Source: a virus
Direction: 5' to 3' (one strand)
IMG/VR virus record: IMGVR_UViG_3300021961_000038
Coordinates: 1 to 64,000 of that record
Length of the DNA stretch: 64,000 nucleotides
The position numbers were made by a program, and so were the translations under genes. This document shows positions 20,601 through 27,583 of the stretch, in pieces (the first letter of the stretch is position 1; each line of letters starts with the position of its first letter). The notes below the pieces were generated by a model. The model ran no database searches. It was not told where the DNA came from and saw nothing but the letters and a program-made list of their open reading frames with translations.

Positions 20601-20961
20601 TAATTGTAAAAGCAATTTTAGGAATATAAGAAATACCTGGTTCTTTAATTGTAACAGTATATCTATTTCCAGATCTAGTAATTGTAAATTCTAAATTTGA
20701 TCCTGGATTTTGAGCAACACCTTCGGGTAAAATTTCATCTAAATCAAATGCGGCATCTATGGCATTTGGTGCTGTATATGGAGCAGGATAAGTGTAATCG
20801 TACAAATAATCTCTAGAGAAGTTATTTGACGAAGTATGTGCTGTTGTACAGAAATATACTCTACCTCCTGAAACAACAATATCATCTAATCGATATGCTC
20901 TCGCCGCCGACCAGACTCCCTGGAAAGTATACGTAAATCTATCTAGTTTAAATTCAGCCAT
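14629..20961 (-). CDS. Giant fibre protein B: 8 binding repeats, two cupredoxin-like modules, beta-helix, propeller
   Basis: This is a 2,110-residue paralogue of the 8122-14580 product. It has eight N-terminal 'W.G.W...Y..GD.V...G..Y.C...H' repeats (to ~800), some split by inserted domains. One insert (~590-705) is cupredoxin-like, with 'THPLYLSK' and 'CYNHTGM' supplying the H...C-x2-H-x2-M ligand set. A beta-helix at ~935-1065 ('IDGNLHDGG', 'VLSDGIGVWCTN') is nearly identical in blocks to fibre A. Propeller repeats 'YGNGRFVAVA' run ~1287-1557. A second cupredoxin-like module (~1617-1760) keeps 'THPFFFAD' but reads 'HSTSTAGM', so the Cys and His ligands are lost. The C-terminus carries 'GGRVFYASTDQDGNFRVG'. 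It lacks the helical inserts of fibre A. Confidence 0.85.
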   Translation of the reverse strand: MAEFKLDRFTYTFQGVWSAARAYRLDDIVVSGGRVYFCTTAHTSSNNFSRDYLYDYTYPAPYTAPNAIDAAFDLDEILPEGVAQNPGSNLEFTITRSGNRYTVTIKEPGISYIPKIAFTITGSQLGGVNGVNDATVTIQTVDVQGGVLQLSVEGNPQLTKWELMSEGYRWQGNWEQSSGDDTFGLVAATKAQPVVITTNAPHGLAKGQAITITGVNGMTELNGNTYYVNPLGANTLQLYTDTAVTVAVDGRLYTTYTSSGTLRTPFVPSEYILNDLVNRGGQVYRCIQGHIALKDAAFGFERNSQYWTTHTRGAKWKGDWQPETSYIVGDLVKYNGILYRCKFEHDSADTALGLESSGSGFWDVIDKTDNWADYWQVDTRYREKDVVRYGGYVYRCLTGHTSAPGEVYVNMQEPGGLEQDIGNWQIVFEGIQFRSVYAAGARYYLGDLVKHGQSVYRCTNTHTAPSAFDEQYFEEYIPGIGFDNTWNSGLTYQTGDIVVHGGYSYRALKFSIGIAPPTDALTWALMGEWYNLRGNWTIATDYKVGDMVRNNGYLYLATADHTSGAIDGPDVSSNNQTFKVDVRVFNGTNKYYINDVLAESFTLQRGSTYTFEQSDRSNNTHPLYLSKIVDGILGGGYAYEDEGVEVTYILDSKVVPTLAAYVAGFDNAVSRFVQYQIPNDAPDTLYYACYNHTGMAYGTQQGTITVTGSTNWQILMTGKFFVGPWVQENDDSTIKYYELGDIITWAGTAYQCIKRHGAITPNSRPDQDLKKALPEYWTYYMRGIKTNVLAEVGDIKSYWQNSDERIVHGDLGTSLKVLPRSAEDSGSYNYPTWALLGRSPKVYYVSPNGVDATDKGGTENNPFKTVKYACDYILADESARAPATIFIATGEYKEVLPISVPADVALVGHELRSTRIMPAAGYEASNMFYVRNGCGIRNMTLEGLTGGLSDVNEYGTRRPSGGAFVSLDPGTGPDDSTVWVTNKSTYVQNVTTIGTGCVGMKIDGNLHDGGNKSIVANDFTQVLSDGIGVWCTNLGLTELVSVFTYYCHIGYLSEIGGKIRATNGNNSYGDYGSVAEGYDLSETPITAVVDNRTKEAQVGVVYTDQDDEILLFGYTHAGEHYTSASVKSFSGTGSGLVTEYEEFRDGAIKEVRLMDPGDSSTAGGFGFEVIQGLGQRGTTTSLTLSLTDTQEDSTGGYNGKLIRIIGGTGVGQYGIIDTYDPSTKIANVYKLSNGQPGWDHLISGTPIEPVIDDTAYYQIQPLVEFSKPPFSKTTANLPVPIDWSNCVYGNGRFVAIAQSEFGKPNTDSYATSLDGVTWTQGTFPNFPPNVPSGSWSWRDIVYGNGRFVAVADEGIVAVSTDGENWLVRELAEDSSLVSSRFIEYGSGYFVVMTTDGSVWWQSTDGINWIEYESPGVVLGGGIIVRGIAYGQGHFIVTTNDFDSTANRIWFKSPSATTWSENFTTTNISNLDQLTFGNNRFVGVQPGTDTVYYNVRNGKDTWVEVTGALPSPGNWKLGYGQGVFLAVRENSTELATSEDAITWTAQTTTGSRKWTHVCFGAPNYIGKFLLLSSGNPLQSSGSNIVEIVRQGKTAFAFIEVSNNRVGSFTLLDPGSGYSGAEETLYVVKTVTVERNAGDSQNVFFIDGSERPHLDMSRGITYKFDLNDSSLTDFPQDDSTTTTHPFFFADSAEGIGDGGNYYEQGLLYYIDGSVVTRNAFINNFATASDRYIEIEVQFNAPSTFYYHSTSTAGMGNATSITETGNAVMTITDPQSTSQPRWNLRLANGVLPQPSFISRGTRFRSATATVTGDGYADIFQLGGSVNVQALSRLPGPGDNLDIAGIDGLTYKVTSVENVAGNTGSLTAKINISPKLGRAESPEHGAAISIRQRYSQVRLTFHDFLDIGTGNFGESAYPQRYVEGFVEGADNSPKPFNEVQQSDGGRVFYASTDQDGNFRVGELFEVEQARGTVTLNADQFELQGLTELSLGGVTLGGTGAVISEFSIDPLFTANSDRIIPTQKAIAAYVANRITGGGTSINVNGLVAGVIQINFQTITMTTLEEDPTRAINVLTKLTAQGGVGGQVAAMAFFAAGTDFPAPDDMGGTDETGGGT

Positions 20962-20976
20962 TATCTCTTACCCTTG

Positions 20977-20982
20977 TATTTA
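20977..20982 (-). promoter_or_regulatory. Late-type TAAATA element before fibre gene B
   Basis: The minus strand reads GTTAAATAC 15 bases before the ATG at 20961, overlapping the last codons of the upstream gene. AAGGG lies between the element and the ATG. Confidence 0.3.
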
Positions 20983-21330
20983 ACTTTCATAGTTGTACGG
21001 TTGATTTAATCTTGCGACTAATTCACCATCTTCATTAATGTAATAATTAATTTTTCTATTATCCCATCTAAATTGTTCATAATTTAAGTTTGCAAATACT
21101 TTGTTGTGATTAACATCTCTACCTTCGAAGAAATCTTGTCCAACTGCAAACCCATCATAGTTGTCTTCTTGGTTACCAGGAATATTAATTGTAATTGCAT
21201 CTGTTTGACTTAGTTGATCTAATACCGCTAAAAAAACTTCTCCATCATCGTTTCTACGAAGACCGTAAAAGTATCTTTCGCCCATTTGACTTATTAAGTC
21301 ATTTGAATTTGATCCTATATATTGTGTCAT
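20980..21330 (-). CDS. Small conserved virion protein (116 aa)
   Basis: This 116-residue acidic protein has the motif 'GERYFYGLRRNDDGEVF' near residue 17 and 'YEQFRWDNRKINYYI' near 84. The 'YFYGLRR..DG..F' pattern recurs in a small structural protein of marine T4-like phages next to large fibre genes. It has no enzyme motif or membrane segment. It sits between the 109-residue protein and giant fibre B, with short gaps on both sides, so the three genes are probably co-transcribed. The precise role is unknown. Confidence 0.7.
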   Translation of the reverse strand: MTQYIGSNSNDLISQMGERYFYGLRRNDDGEVFLAVLDQLSQTDAITINIPGNQEDNYDGFAVGQDFFEGRDVNHNKVFANLNYEQFRWDNRKINYYINEDGELVARLNQPYNYES

Positions 21331-21340
21331 CTATATCCCC

Positions 21341-21670
21341 TTATACCTGTTCAACAAAACTGATTATAGCATCCATTGAATCACTCCAACTAGATTGAAT
21401 ACTCAATCTATGATACTGATCTAAAATTAATTTTTCACCACCATTCAATGCTCTTAAACTTGTGTTTGGTGGAATTGGCACATCCTTAATATAATTTGCA
21501 GTAACACTACCTTCATCTGAAATAAGTATGGTTGCTAAAACAGTAGAATCTGTAATGTTAGTTAAACTTATACCTAACACAATGTTCTTTTTGTTTTGAC
21601 CTACTTGAAATATTTCAATAGGTTTTGTTCCTACGTCTTTTATAATTGCATTTCTAAATATCGTTGCCAT
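21341..21670 (-). CDS. Small conserved virion protein (109 aa)
   Basis: This 109-residue beta-rich protein starts 'MATIFRNAIIKDVGT' and has 'NIVLGISLTNITDS', 'VPIPPNTSLRALNG' and 'SSWSDSMDAIISFVEQV'. The layout (two long strands, a 'P.P....' turn, a Gly-rich loop and a final strand) is like the small decoration or fibre-associated proteins that accompany the large fibre genes in marine myoviruses. It lies 6 bases after the 1,026-residue gene in the same unit. The function is inferred from context only. Confidence 0.65.
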   Translation of the reverse strand: MATIFRNAIIKDVGTKPIEIFQVGQNKKNIVLGISLTNITDSTVLATILISDEGSVTANYIKDVPIPPNTSLRALNGGEKLILDQYHRLSIQSSWSDSMDAIISFVEQV

Positions 21671-21676
21671 TTTTCT

Positions 21677-24600
21677 CTACCCAAATATTAAAGCATTGAT
21701 GATCGACAAATCTTCTGCTTCTTGTAATGTCGCACCACCGCCTGCACCAACAACCGAACCCCAAGTTGTTCCTGTCCAAATTTCTAATCTACCTAGACCG
21801 GTGTTATAACGTAAAAGTCCTGTATCAATTGATCCAATTGGTCTACTATTAATATCACCAATTGGAACCTTAATACCATATGTTCCGCTAAAACTTACCC
21901 AACCTTCACCATTTGGTACAGCAAAGTTAGTTCTTCCGTTTGTTGCTACATTAGTTATCGTATTTGTTGTTTGATCTATCTCTAAATCACCAATAACAAC
22001 CTTACCTGTACCGTTAGGAGTAAGCGTTAAATCGGCGTCTGTTCCTTCTGTACTAATAACATCTGTGTGTATTCTAGGTGTATTAAGTCTAGTACCGTTT
22101 AAATCTGCACGTAAAATGCCTCCAATATAACTTCTAATAGTATCATCGTTAGCACCCTGCGTTAATTCCGCAGTCATGTAAGTGTTTTGATCTTGGTCGA
22201 TAATAATACCTTTACTACCACCAAGTACGTTCCAGAACGCACCGTCATACCCTTCAAAGTTTAAACTGTTTGTGTTAAAACGTACCATACCTTCTTGAGG
22301 TGTTCCTGGTCTTTGAAGCGTTGTTCCTCTAGCAATTCTTAAAGCATTGGTATCTGGAAAATCAACATAACCTGTACCGTGTGCAAAAATTTCTAATGTG
22401 TTATTGTCTTGATATGTTTGTAATGAGTTATTAACCAAACGTACTAAGTCAACTTCGAATTGTGTAGCACTAAATTTGTCTTTGTCAATAGTTGCAACTA
22501 AGTTACCCTGTGCATAAAATTTAATTTCATCTTCATCAGCACCTAGAACACTTTCTAGTTGAACTCTTGTATCACCATCTTTATCTGTAATTTGTGCAAT
22601 ACCGCCTGTGATTTCTGCATCGCCTGTAATAATTGTTTTATTATCACCAATTGGATCTATAAAAATATCTCCGCCAGTGGACGATATAGTATTTCCAGAT
22701 AATCTTAAATTTCCTGTTTCTATTTTTGTTGGATTAATTACTGATGTATTTGTTCCATCTGTAAATTGTAATCCAAGTGATGAAGCAATTTCTGTTAATG
22801 GTGCAGTAAATGTTACATCTCCTGTATCCTGATTAACATAGAATGAATTTCCTACTCTGTAATCACCTTTACTGTCAACAGATGTAAAGTAAACTCTACC
22901 GCCATTTTGCTCAATAACTTCGTTAGTTTGAATTACATTATCAAGGTTGTTTGATAAATCATAACCAACACCAATGTAACCAAAGTTTTGAGACATAAGT
23001 CTTAGGCTTACATCTGGACCATCAGCAGTAACGCCTCTGATACCATAAACACAAGCACTACCGTTTGATCTCATTTCAGCGGCAAATTCTTGTCTGCTGT
23101 ATCTTGTAATTCCTGTTGCTGTTGTTCCTGAAACACCGCCTAAAATTGATCCGCCATTTCCTGGAGTTAAATCTTGTTCATTAAGATCATCATATCTTCC
23201 GTCAACATAAACAGTATTGCCATCTGCACTAACACTGTCAACTACAAAATTAAATGTAGAAGAACCATCTGATGATGTAACTGTGATAGTTTCACCTACG
23301 CTCCATCCTGAACCACTTACACCTGAAAATGTTATCCAAGTTTTTCCGTCGCCGCCTCTACCTTGTGTTCCTGCAACTGCTTTGATACCGTCGGCACAGA
23401 AATATGTAAAACAGTTCAACCATTCAACTCTTATACCGTTGGTCATAAACAAACCAATTTGATTTGGTGCAAAAATTGTTACTTCATTACAAAGCAATGC
23501 GGCTTCGATTGAATTTCTTGCAACATACTGACCATCGGCTTTAATTCCTCTACCAGCATCGCCGGCAACGTAACCATATGGATCAGTTCCTGATGTTGTT
23601 GAACCTTTGTTTAAAATTGTAATATTATAAAGATATGGTGATCTTAATGCAATAGTTCCTACAACAGGATTAAATGCAAACGCATATCCTGTATCATTTC
23701 CACTATTGTAAAGCATATCTCTGATTGTTAAATCTTGAACTACTACGCCTTCGTTCATATAAAAACAATCTAAATCTTGTGTTCCAACAGTTGGTTTAAT
23801 TTGTGTTGCTCTAAGTCCAGCACCTTGGATTGTAACTCCTGCAGGGATTACCATTGGAAAAATTTCAGTGTATGTTCCTGCGGCAATTCTAATAACATCT
23901 CCTGATGTTGCTACGCTCAAAGCGTGTTTAATTGTAGCGAACGCACTATCAGTACTAGTTCCTTCTTCCGTGTCATCGCCGTTAGTTGTGACAAAGTAAG
24001 TGTTGCCTTCTTCGTTTAATAGTAAATTTGTAATTCTAACTTTACCAGTACCATTAGCACGAATTATTAAATCTTCGTTTGAATTAACTGTTTGAATTAC
24101 ATTATCGCCTAGTTGGATTGTTCCAATATTAGCATAATTTGAATCTAATGTTTTCCAACGTTTGCTTGGATTACCTAGTACGTACTTGTCGCTTTCATCA
24201 GGTAAAAAATCTGATATAATATCTGCGTTAAACTTAACAGTATCTGTATTTGCATCACCTAAATTAATATTTCCACCTGCGGTAATGTTTCCAGTTGCAT
24301 ATAAATTACCAGTAACATTTGTGTTACCTACTAATTCAATAGTACCTGTACCGTTTGGACGCAATTCAATAGGTGCATTAGAATCTAATGTCGTAATATA
24401 GTTGTCATTTAATTCTAATGAATCTACATGAATTTTTGAATGATAGATAACTGGATCGTTACCTGCTGGAATAAGTGAAATGGTACTTAGGCTGGAACGT
24501 ATTTCGTTCCCTTGCATTTCTAAGTTACCTATTTGTAATAAACCTTGAGTTGGATTTTGATTTGCTGGTCCAACTTGTAAATTGTCTGTGTAAATTTTGC

Positions 24601-24757
24601 CTGCTACTTGGAGATCGTGTGTGGGCGAAGTTGTTTTAATACCAACTCTACCGTTGTTAACATCTAGATATAATAAGTCAGTTTCAAAAGCCAGATCTAC
24701 GCCATTACGCAATAGATTTGCCTTTAGCAACGGACCCGAAATACGACCGACGGCCAT
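21677..24757 (-). CDS. Beta-helical fibre/structural protein (1,026 aa)
   Basis: This 1,026-residue protein has a tail-attachment-like start ('GRISGPLLKANLLRNG', then 'NGRVGIKTTSPTHDLQV'). Repetitive strands follow ('NVTGNLYATGNITAGGNI'). A pectate-lyase-like beta-helix spans about 250-480: 'GDDTEEGTSTDSAFATI' opens it, as in many right-handed helices, and 'IQGAGLRATQIKP' and 'FMTNGIRVEWLNCFTYFCADG' follow. The segment 'GGRVYFTSVDSKGDYRVG' near 635 is the module also found at the ends of fibres A and B. The rest repeats 'NGTGKV..GDLE'-type strands. No acidic catalytic cluster is apparent. It is probably a fibre or baseplate-attached spike. It has a long leader (24758-24864) with a CTAAATA element. 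Confidence 0.8.
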   Translation of the reverse strand: MAVGRISGPLLKANLLRNGVDLAFETDLLYLDVNNGRVGIKTTSPTHDLQVAGKIYTDNLQVGPANQNPTQGLLQIGNLEMQGNEIRSSLSTISLIPAGNDPVIYHSKIHVDSLELNDNYITTLDSNAPIELRPNGTGTIELVGNTNVTGNLYATGNITAGGNINLGDANTDTVKFNADIISDFLPDESDKYVLGNPSKRWKTLDSNYANIGTIQLGDNVIQTVNSNEDLIIRANGTGKVRITNLLLNEEGNTYFVTTNGDDTEEGTSTDSAFATIKHALSVATSGDVIRIAAGTYTEIFPMVIPAGVTIQGAGLRATQIKPTVGTQDLDCFYMNEGVVVQDLTIRDMLYNSGNDTGYAFAFNPVVGTIALRSPYLYNITILNKGSTTSGTDPYGYVAGDAGRGIKADGQYVARNSIEAALLCNEVTIFAPNQIGLFMTNGIRVEWLNCFTYFCADGIKAVAGTQGRGGDGKTWITFSGVSGSGWSVGETITVTSSDGSSTFNFVVDSVSADGNTVYVDGRYDDLNEQDLTPGNGGSILGGVSGTTATGITRYSRQEFAAEMRSNGSACVYGIRGVTADGPDVSLRLMSQNFGYIGVGYDLSNNLDNVIQTNEVIEQNGGRVYFTSVDSKGDYRVGNSFYVNQDTGDVTFTAPLTEIASSLGLQFTDGTNTSVINPTKIETGNLRLSGNTISSTGGDIFIDPIGDNKTIITGDAEITGGIAQITDKDGDTRVQLESVLGADEDEIKFYAQGNLVATIDKDKFSATQFEVDLVRLVNNSLQTYQDNNTLEIFAHGTGYVDFPDTNALRIARGTTLQRPGTPQEGMVRFNTNSLNFEGYDGAFWNVLGGSKGIIIDQDQNTYMTAELTQGANDDTIRSYIGGILRADLNGTRLNTPRIHTDVISTEGTDADLTLTPNGTGKVVIGDLEIDQTTNTITNVATNGRTNFAVPNGEGWVSFSGTYGIKVPIGDINSRPIGSIDTGLLRYNTGLGRLEIWTGTTWGSVVGAGGGATLQEAEDLSIINALIFG

Positions 24758-24864
24758 TGTCTATTCTCCTTTAGCGGGCATCCTGTGCCTCTAACCACCT
24801 TACATTGCGGGTTAACCACAGTTTGTACTTGCAGTTTACTGGTCGTTATTACTGCAATTAATAT

Positions 24865-24877
24865 TATTTAGTCTGTT
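24865..24877 (-). promoter_or_regulatory. Shared promoter-like motif AACAGACTAAATA
   Basis: The minus strand reads AACAGACTAAATA, identical over 13 bases to the copy at 27273-27285, and it precedes a ~107-base leader of the 1,026-residue gene. Within the leader a 7-base inverted repeat (TTGCAGT, 24829-24835, and ACTGCAA, 24851-24857) could fold. Confidence 0.4.
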
Positions 24878-24905
24878 TTGGAAAAAGGATTAAGATAGGT
24901 AGTGA

Positions 24906-25391
24906 TTAACTTAATATACTACCGTCGTAACCGTGTATTACTGTTACGTCTTTGCCGAACGGCACTGGTGAATCAAAGCGTACATTTTTAACGCCGGATC
25001 CTTGTACTAATGTATAGTTTACATCTGGAATTTGAACAACGTTTTCAACTAATACTAAAATATTTCCTGCCGCTAATGGTGTAGGATTAAGAGGACCAAA
25101 GTCTGTAATGTTAGCATCTCCGGTACCTAAATTTTGTACAATAATTCTACCTGGTCTATTAGTTCTAACTTGCTCCCAAGCATTATTAACATATACTTCA
25201 ATTTCATTTAAAGTTGTATTATATCTAATTGTTCCATTAACAGGTGCGGCTGATCTGTCTTCTGTAGATCCAGCACCGATAGTTAAACCAGTTCTAGAAC
25301 CTTCAAATGATACAACACCATTAATGTCAACAAAAACACTTTTGTCAACAATAAATTTATTTTTTAATATTGCTTGTTTTACAAATCTCAT
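24906..25391 (-). CDS. Fibre-associated structural protein (161 aa)
   Basis: This 161-residue protein has the segment 'NGTIRYNTTLNEIEVYVNNAW' split around residue 60, the usual 'G..RYN....E.Y....W' repeat of fibre and spike proteins. The C-terminal half ('ILVLVENVVQIPDVNY' to 'VTVIHGYDGS') resembles the 'V.GV.Q.P..DY' module that ends many marine phage fibre proteins. No catalytic motif is seen. It follows the 116-residue gene by 4 bases in one minus-strand unit. The fibre call is from motif type and context. Confidence 0.7.
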   Translation of the reverse strand: MRFVKQAILKNKFIVDKSVFVDINGVVSFEGSRTGLTIGAGSTEDRSAAPVNGTIRYNTTLNEIEVYVNNAWEQVRTNRPGRIIVQNLGTGDANITDFGPLNPTPLAAGNILVLVENVVQIPDVNYTLVQGSGVKNVRFDSPVPFGKDVTVIHGYDGSILS

Positions 25392-25395
25392 ATTA

Positions 25396-25746
25396 TTACA
25401 CCGGTATAGTTGAAATCATGAAACTAATAGTTGCTGGCGAAGTGGTTTGAGCCATTACTTTGTCATCTGTGTCTAGTACTATTCTTTCTGAATCCATTAT
25501 AAAAGTTTCCCCTGCAGGAATACTTACATTGTGTAATATTTTGTTTGCATCACTAACTGCATCTCCGGCTTTTACAATGTGTAAATCCATAAATGTATCT
25601 GCATCTGTTAATACATTACCACCACCAGAAATGTTTGATGTGTCTGCATAGTTACAGAAAATCATAGTAGTCACTGCATTGCTTCCGCCTGTACTTCTGT
25701 ACAGTTCAGTAATGGTTGCATCTATATATCCATTTGCTATTGCCAT
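25396..25746 (-). CDS. Small fibre-tip-type virion protein (116 aa)
   Basis: This 116-residue beta-rich protein opens 'MAIANGYIDATITELYRST' and carries 'VTTMIFCNYADTS', 'FMDLHIVKAGDA', 'VSIPAGETFIMDSERIVL' and 'VMAQTTSPATISFMIS'. The 'IPAGETF......L..D' segment is typical of small trimeric fibre-tip modules in marine T4-like phages, comparable in plan to the 105-residue protein at 7776. It lies 8 bases after the 313-residue gene. The role in the virion is inferred. Confidence 0.65.
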   Translation of the reverse strand: MAIANGYIDATITELYRSTGGSNAVTTMIFCNYADTSNISGGGNVLTDADTFMDLHIVKAGDAVSDANKILHNVSIPAGETFIMDSERIVLDTDDKVMAQTTSPATISFMISTIPV

Positions 25747-25754
25747 GTTTTATC

Positions 25755-26696
25755 CTAAAATAATATACTCATTAGTAACGCTTTTTTCTTACTTACAAGT
25801 TCATCCCTTGTACTAGATGTATTTACAAAAAATAGTCCAGAACCCCCCACATCTTCGGATTGGACATATAACTTAATTCTACCAGAATCTGCACTAGGAG
25901 GAGCAGGAGTTACTGTTCCTACCAAAGATAATACGTCATTTACTACTACTTCTGCGGATCCGTTTGACTCTAAAAATAGTGTGCTGTTTGAATTTGAAGG
26001 TCTAATAGTTGTTCCATCAATTTCTAAGTCGCCCAACTGTATCTCTTGATTAGTAAGTTCAAAACGAACAACGCCGTCAACTTCAGCAAATACTCTGCTA
26101 CGAGCATCACCACTTTGAACATCTTGTGTTTCAACTTTTGTGTTATCACTTCTAATCAATGGAATTTGAACACCACCTGAAATAGCATCATCAACATATT
26201 TTTTGTTGACTAAATCATCGTCTTCTAGATTTAGTTCATAATCTGTTGTTCCTCTAATGCTAACTTTAGCATTAGGAGCCTTAGTTCCTAGCAATACTAA
26301 ATCTTCACCTGTTGTGTTAATTTGATGTGCTTGTATGGAACCTAATGCTGTTCCTACTTTAAATTTAAAAATTCCTGGGCCTGTTGCACCACCAGGCATA
26401 ATGTATGAATCTGTATCGTCGAATAATATTGTAGCATCATCGCCTGTGCCTCGATCAATCTGTATACCAGCCGATCCTAGTGTTACTCCACTACCTGTTT
26501 CGCCCTGATTTAAAACAATAATATTATCTTTAATTGTTAAATTTTCTGAACTTACAGTTGAAGTGTTACCTAGTACTGTTAAATCGCCAGTAACAACCAC
26601 ACTACCGGTTTCGTTTCCGGTGTTTAGTGTTATTGTTCCGTTTGATACTGTTTCGATTGCATAATCGCCAGCAACTCTTAAAACGTCTTTTGCCAT
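25755..26696 (-). CDS. Fibre-type structural protein with repeated strands (313 aa)
   Basis: This 313-residue protein begins 'MAKDVLRVAGDYAIET' and then 'TGSVVVTGDLTVLGNTSTV' and 'NLTIKDNIIVLNQGE'. That stretch is also seen in larger fibre and neck-like proteins of marine myoviruses and fits stacked beta-strands of a trimeric spike. A helical stretch 'NKKYVDDAISGGVQIP' near residue 165 is the common fibre motif that ends one beta section and begins another. The C-terminal part contains 'LFLESNGSAEVVVND'. It has its own upstream CTAAATA element and follows a hairpin terminator. A structural role is likely; exact placement is unknown. Confidence 0.75.
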   Translation of the reverse strand: MAKDVLRVAGDYAIETVSNGTITLNTGNETGSVVVTGDLTVLGNTSTVSSENLTIKDNIIVLNQGETGSGVTLGSAGIQIDRGTGDDATILFDDTDSYIMPGGATGPGIFKFKVGTALGSIQAHQINTTGEDLVLLGTKAPNAKVSIRGTTDYELNLEDDDLVNKKYVDDAISGGVQIPLIRSDNTKVETQDVQSGDARSRVFAEVDGVVRFELTNQEIQLGDLEIDGTTIRPSNSNSTLFLESNGSAEVVVNDVLSLVGTVTPAPPSADSGRIKLYVQSEDVGGSGLFFVNTSSTRDELVSKKKALLMSILF

Positions 26697-26725
26697 GTGT
26701 ACAAGGTTCCTTTGCTTATTACACT

Positions 26726-26734
26726 TATTTAGTC
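26726..26734 (-). promoter_or_regulatory. Promoter-like GACTAAATA element
   Basis: The minus strand reads TTGACTAAATAAG, sharing GACTAAATA with the elements at 24865 and 27273. It lies between the UUCG-loop terminator and the ATG at 26696, 29 bases away, which is a natural place to restart transcription. Confidence 0.45.
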
Positions 26735-26740
26735 AAGAGA

Positions 26741-26766
26741 AAAGGGTAAAGCGAACTTTACCCTTT
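26741..26766 (-). terminator. Hairpin terminator with TTCG loop
   Basis: An 11-base perfect stem (AAAGGGTAAAG with CTTTACCCTTT) closes on a four-base loop that reads TTCG on the minus strand, followed by TCTCTT. It sits just after the stop of the 134-residue gene (26779). Confidence 0.75.
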
Positions 26767-26778
26767 CCGTGTTTGCAA

Positions 26779-27183
26779 TTAGATTGCTGTAAGAACCATG
26801 ATAGATTCTGTAGAGTCGTCTTGGATAACCCAAGTATAGCGATTATCATTGAAATCTCTACAAGTTCTATTGTAAAGTTTCTTAATACGCACTTGGTCTC
26901 CACCACCGCCTGATAATGTACCTTGTAATGACATTTCATCAGCCGCTAATGAACCTGCCGCTTTATCTACTAAAGTTACAACTCCAACGTTACCAGTTCC
27001 AGAACCGCCAACTTTTGTCTTTGATCCTGTCTTAGTATCGTTAACTAAAAATTTATTAGTTGAACGTTGTCTTATGATATAACCTTCTTCTGATTCAGCG
27101 TTAGCACCAACCTGTACGTTTACTGTAAAGTTAGTACCGTCTGCTAATAATCCGAAGTATTTTTTGTTTACTGGTCTTCCCAT
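26779..27183 (-). CDS. Conserved small virion protein (134 aa)
   Basis: This 134-residue basic protein starts 'MGRPVNKKYFG' and has 'EEGYIIRQRSTNKFLV', a Gly/Thr-rich middle ('SGTGNVGVVTLVDK') and the end 'FNDNRYTWVIQDDSTES'. It is a recurrent small gene downstream of the capsid gene in marine T4-like phages. The high strand content and 'GRPVNKKYFG' start suggest a virion or decoration protein. It has a 90-base leader with a CTAAATA element and ends at a hairpin terminator, so it is probably expressed on its own. The function is not known. Confidence 0.7.
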   Translation of the reverse strand: MGRPVNKKYFGLLADGTNFTVNVQVGANAESEEGYIIRQRSTNKFLVNDTKTGSKTKVGGSGTGNVGVVTLVDKAAGSLAADEMSLQGTLSGGGGDQVRIKKLYNRTCRDFNDNRYTWVIQDDSTESIMVLTAI

Positions 27184-27272
27184 TTTTTTCTCCTTTAAAT
27201 CCCGTTCTAGGGGCTACGCGGTGGGTCATTCCGCATAAGTCCTACGTTGTGTAGGCACGTTTAACGACAATG

Positions 27273-27285
27273 TATTTAGTCTGTT
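27273..27285 (-). promoter_or_regulatory. Shared promoter-like motif AACAGACTAAATA
   Basis: The minus strand reads AACAGACTAAATA, identical over 13 bases to the copy at 24865-24877. It overlaps the end of the 93-residue gene. The leader to the ATG at 27183 contains short inverted repeats (CCTAC with GTAGG; GCGG with CCGC) and an AAAGGAG ribosome site. Confidence 0.45.
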
Positions 27286-27557
27286 CTACTGAAGAGGTGC
27301 ATAAGATGTACATTTGCAAAGTCTTTTATTGCACGATTTATTTCTTTACATTTGTCTTTATGTTTTAAAACATAAGAATCTCTATGTGTTGTTCTAATTT
27401 TCATTTCTATATCAGAAAGTTTTCTTACTTCAGAACCCATACTTGCACAAAACTTAACAACATCAAAATGAAATTCTGGTGCTGACTTTGAAAGTTGTCT
27501 AATTTGGGTTTCTGCTTCGTGCCAATCTAAGGAATGTGTAATTTCTTTAATGTCCAT
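27276..27557 (-). CDS. Hypothetical protein (93 aa)
   Basis: I do not recognise this 93-residue protein. It is charged and probably all-helical, with 'WHEAETQIRQLSK' (12-24), 'DVVKFCASMGSEVRKLSDIEM' (split helix, ~32-52) and 'CKEINRAIKDFANVHLMHLF' (~69-89). There is no DNA-binding or enzyme signature. It stands alone between the gp23 terminator and the 134-residue gene. The start has no ribosome site, but TAAATA lies exactly 5 bases before the ATG, so it may be read from a leaderless late transcript. Confidence 0.55.
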   Translation of the reverse strand: MDIKEITHSLDWHEAETQIRQLSKSAPEFHFDVVKFCASMGSEVRKLSDIEMKIRTTHRDSYVLKHKDKCKEINRAIKDFANVHLMHLFSRTD

Positions 27558-27562
27558 AACAA

Positions 27563-27568
27563 TATTTA
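27563..27568 (-). promoter_or_regulatory. TAAATA exactly 5 bases before ATG
   Basis: The minus strand reads GTAAATA, five bases, then the ATG at 27557. No Shine-Dalgarno is present, and the gp23 terminator lies directly upstream, so this gene needs its own promoter. Of the seven cases this one most directly argues for function. Confidence 0.55.
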
Positions 27569-27583
27569 CAATCGTTTGGTCAT

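Noticed and set aside
8122-20961. Recurrent repeats in the two giant fibres as a CRISPR-like or DNA-level repeat array
   Set aside because: The repetition is at the protein level with diverged codons and no constant spacers.
27184-27272. Leader of the 134-residue gene as a riboswitch
   Set aside because: Only short stems (CCTAC/GTAGG, GCGG/CCGC) are present and they match no riboswitch core I know.
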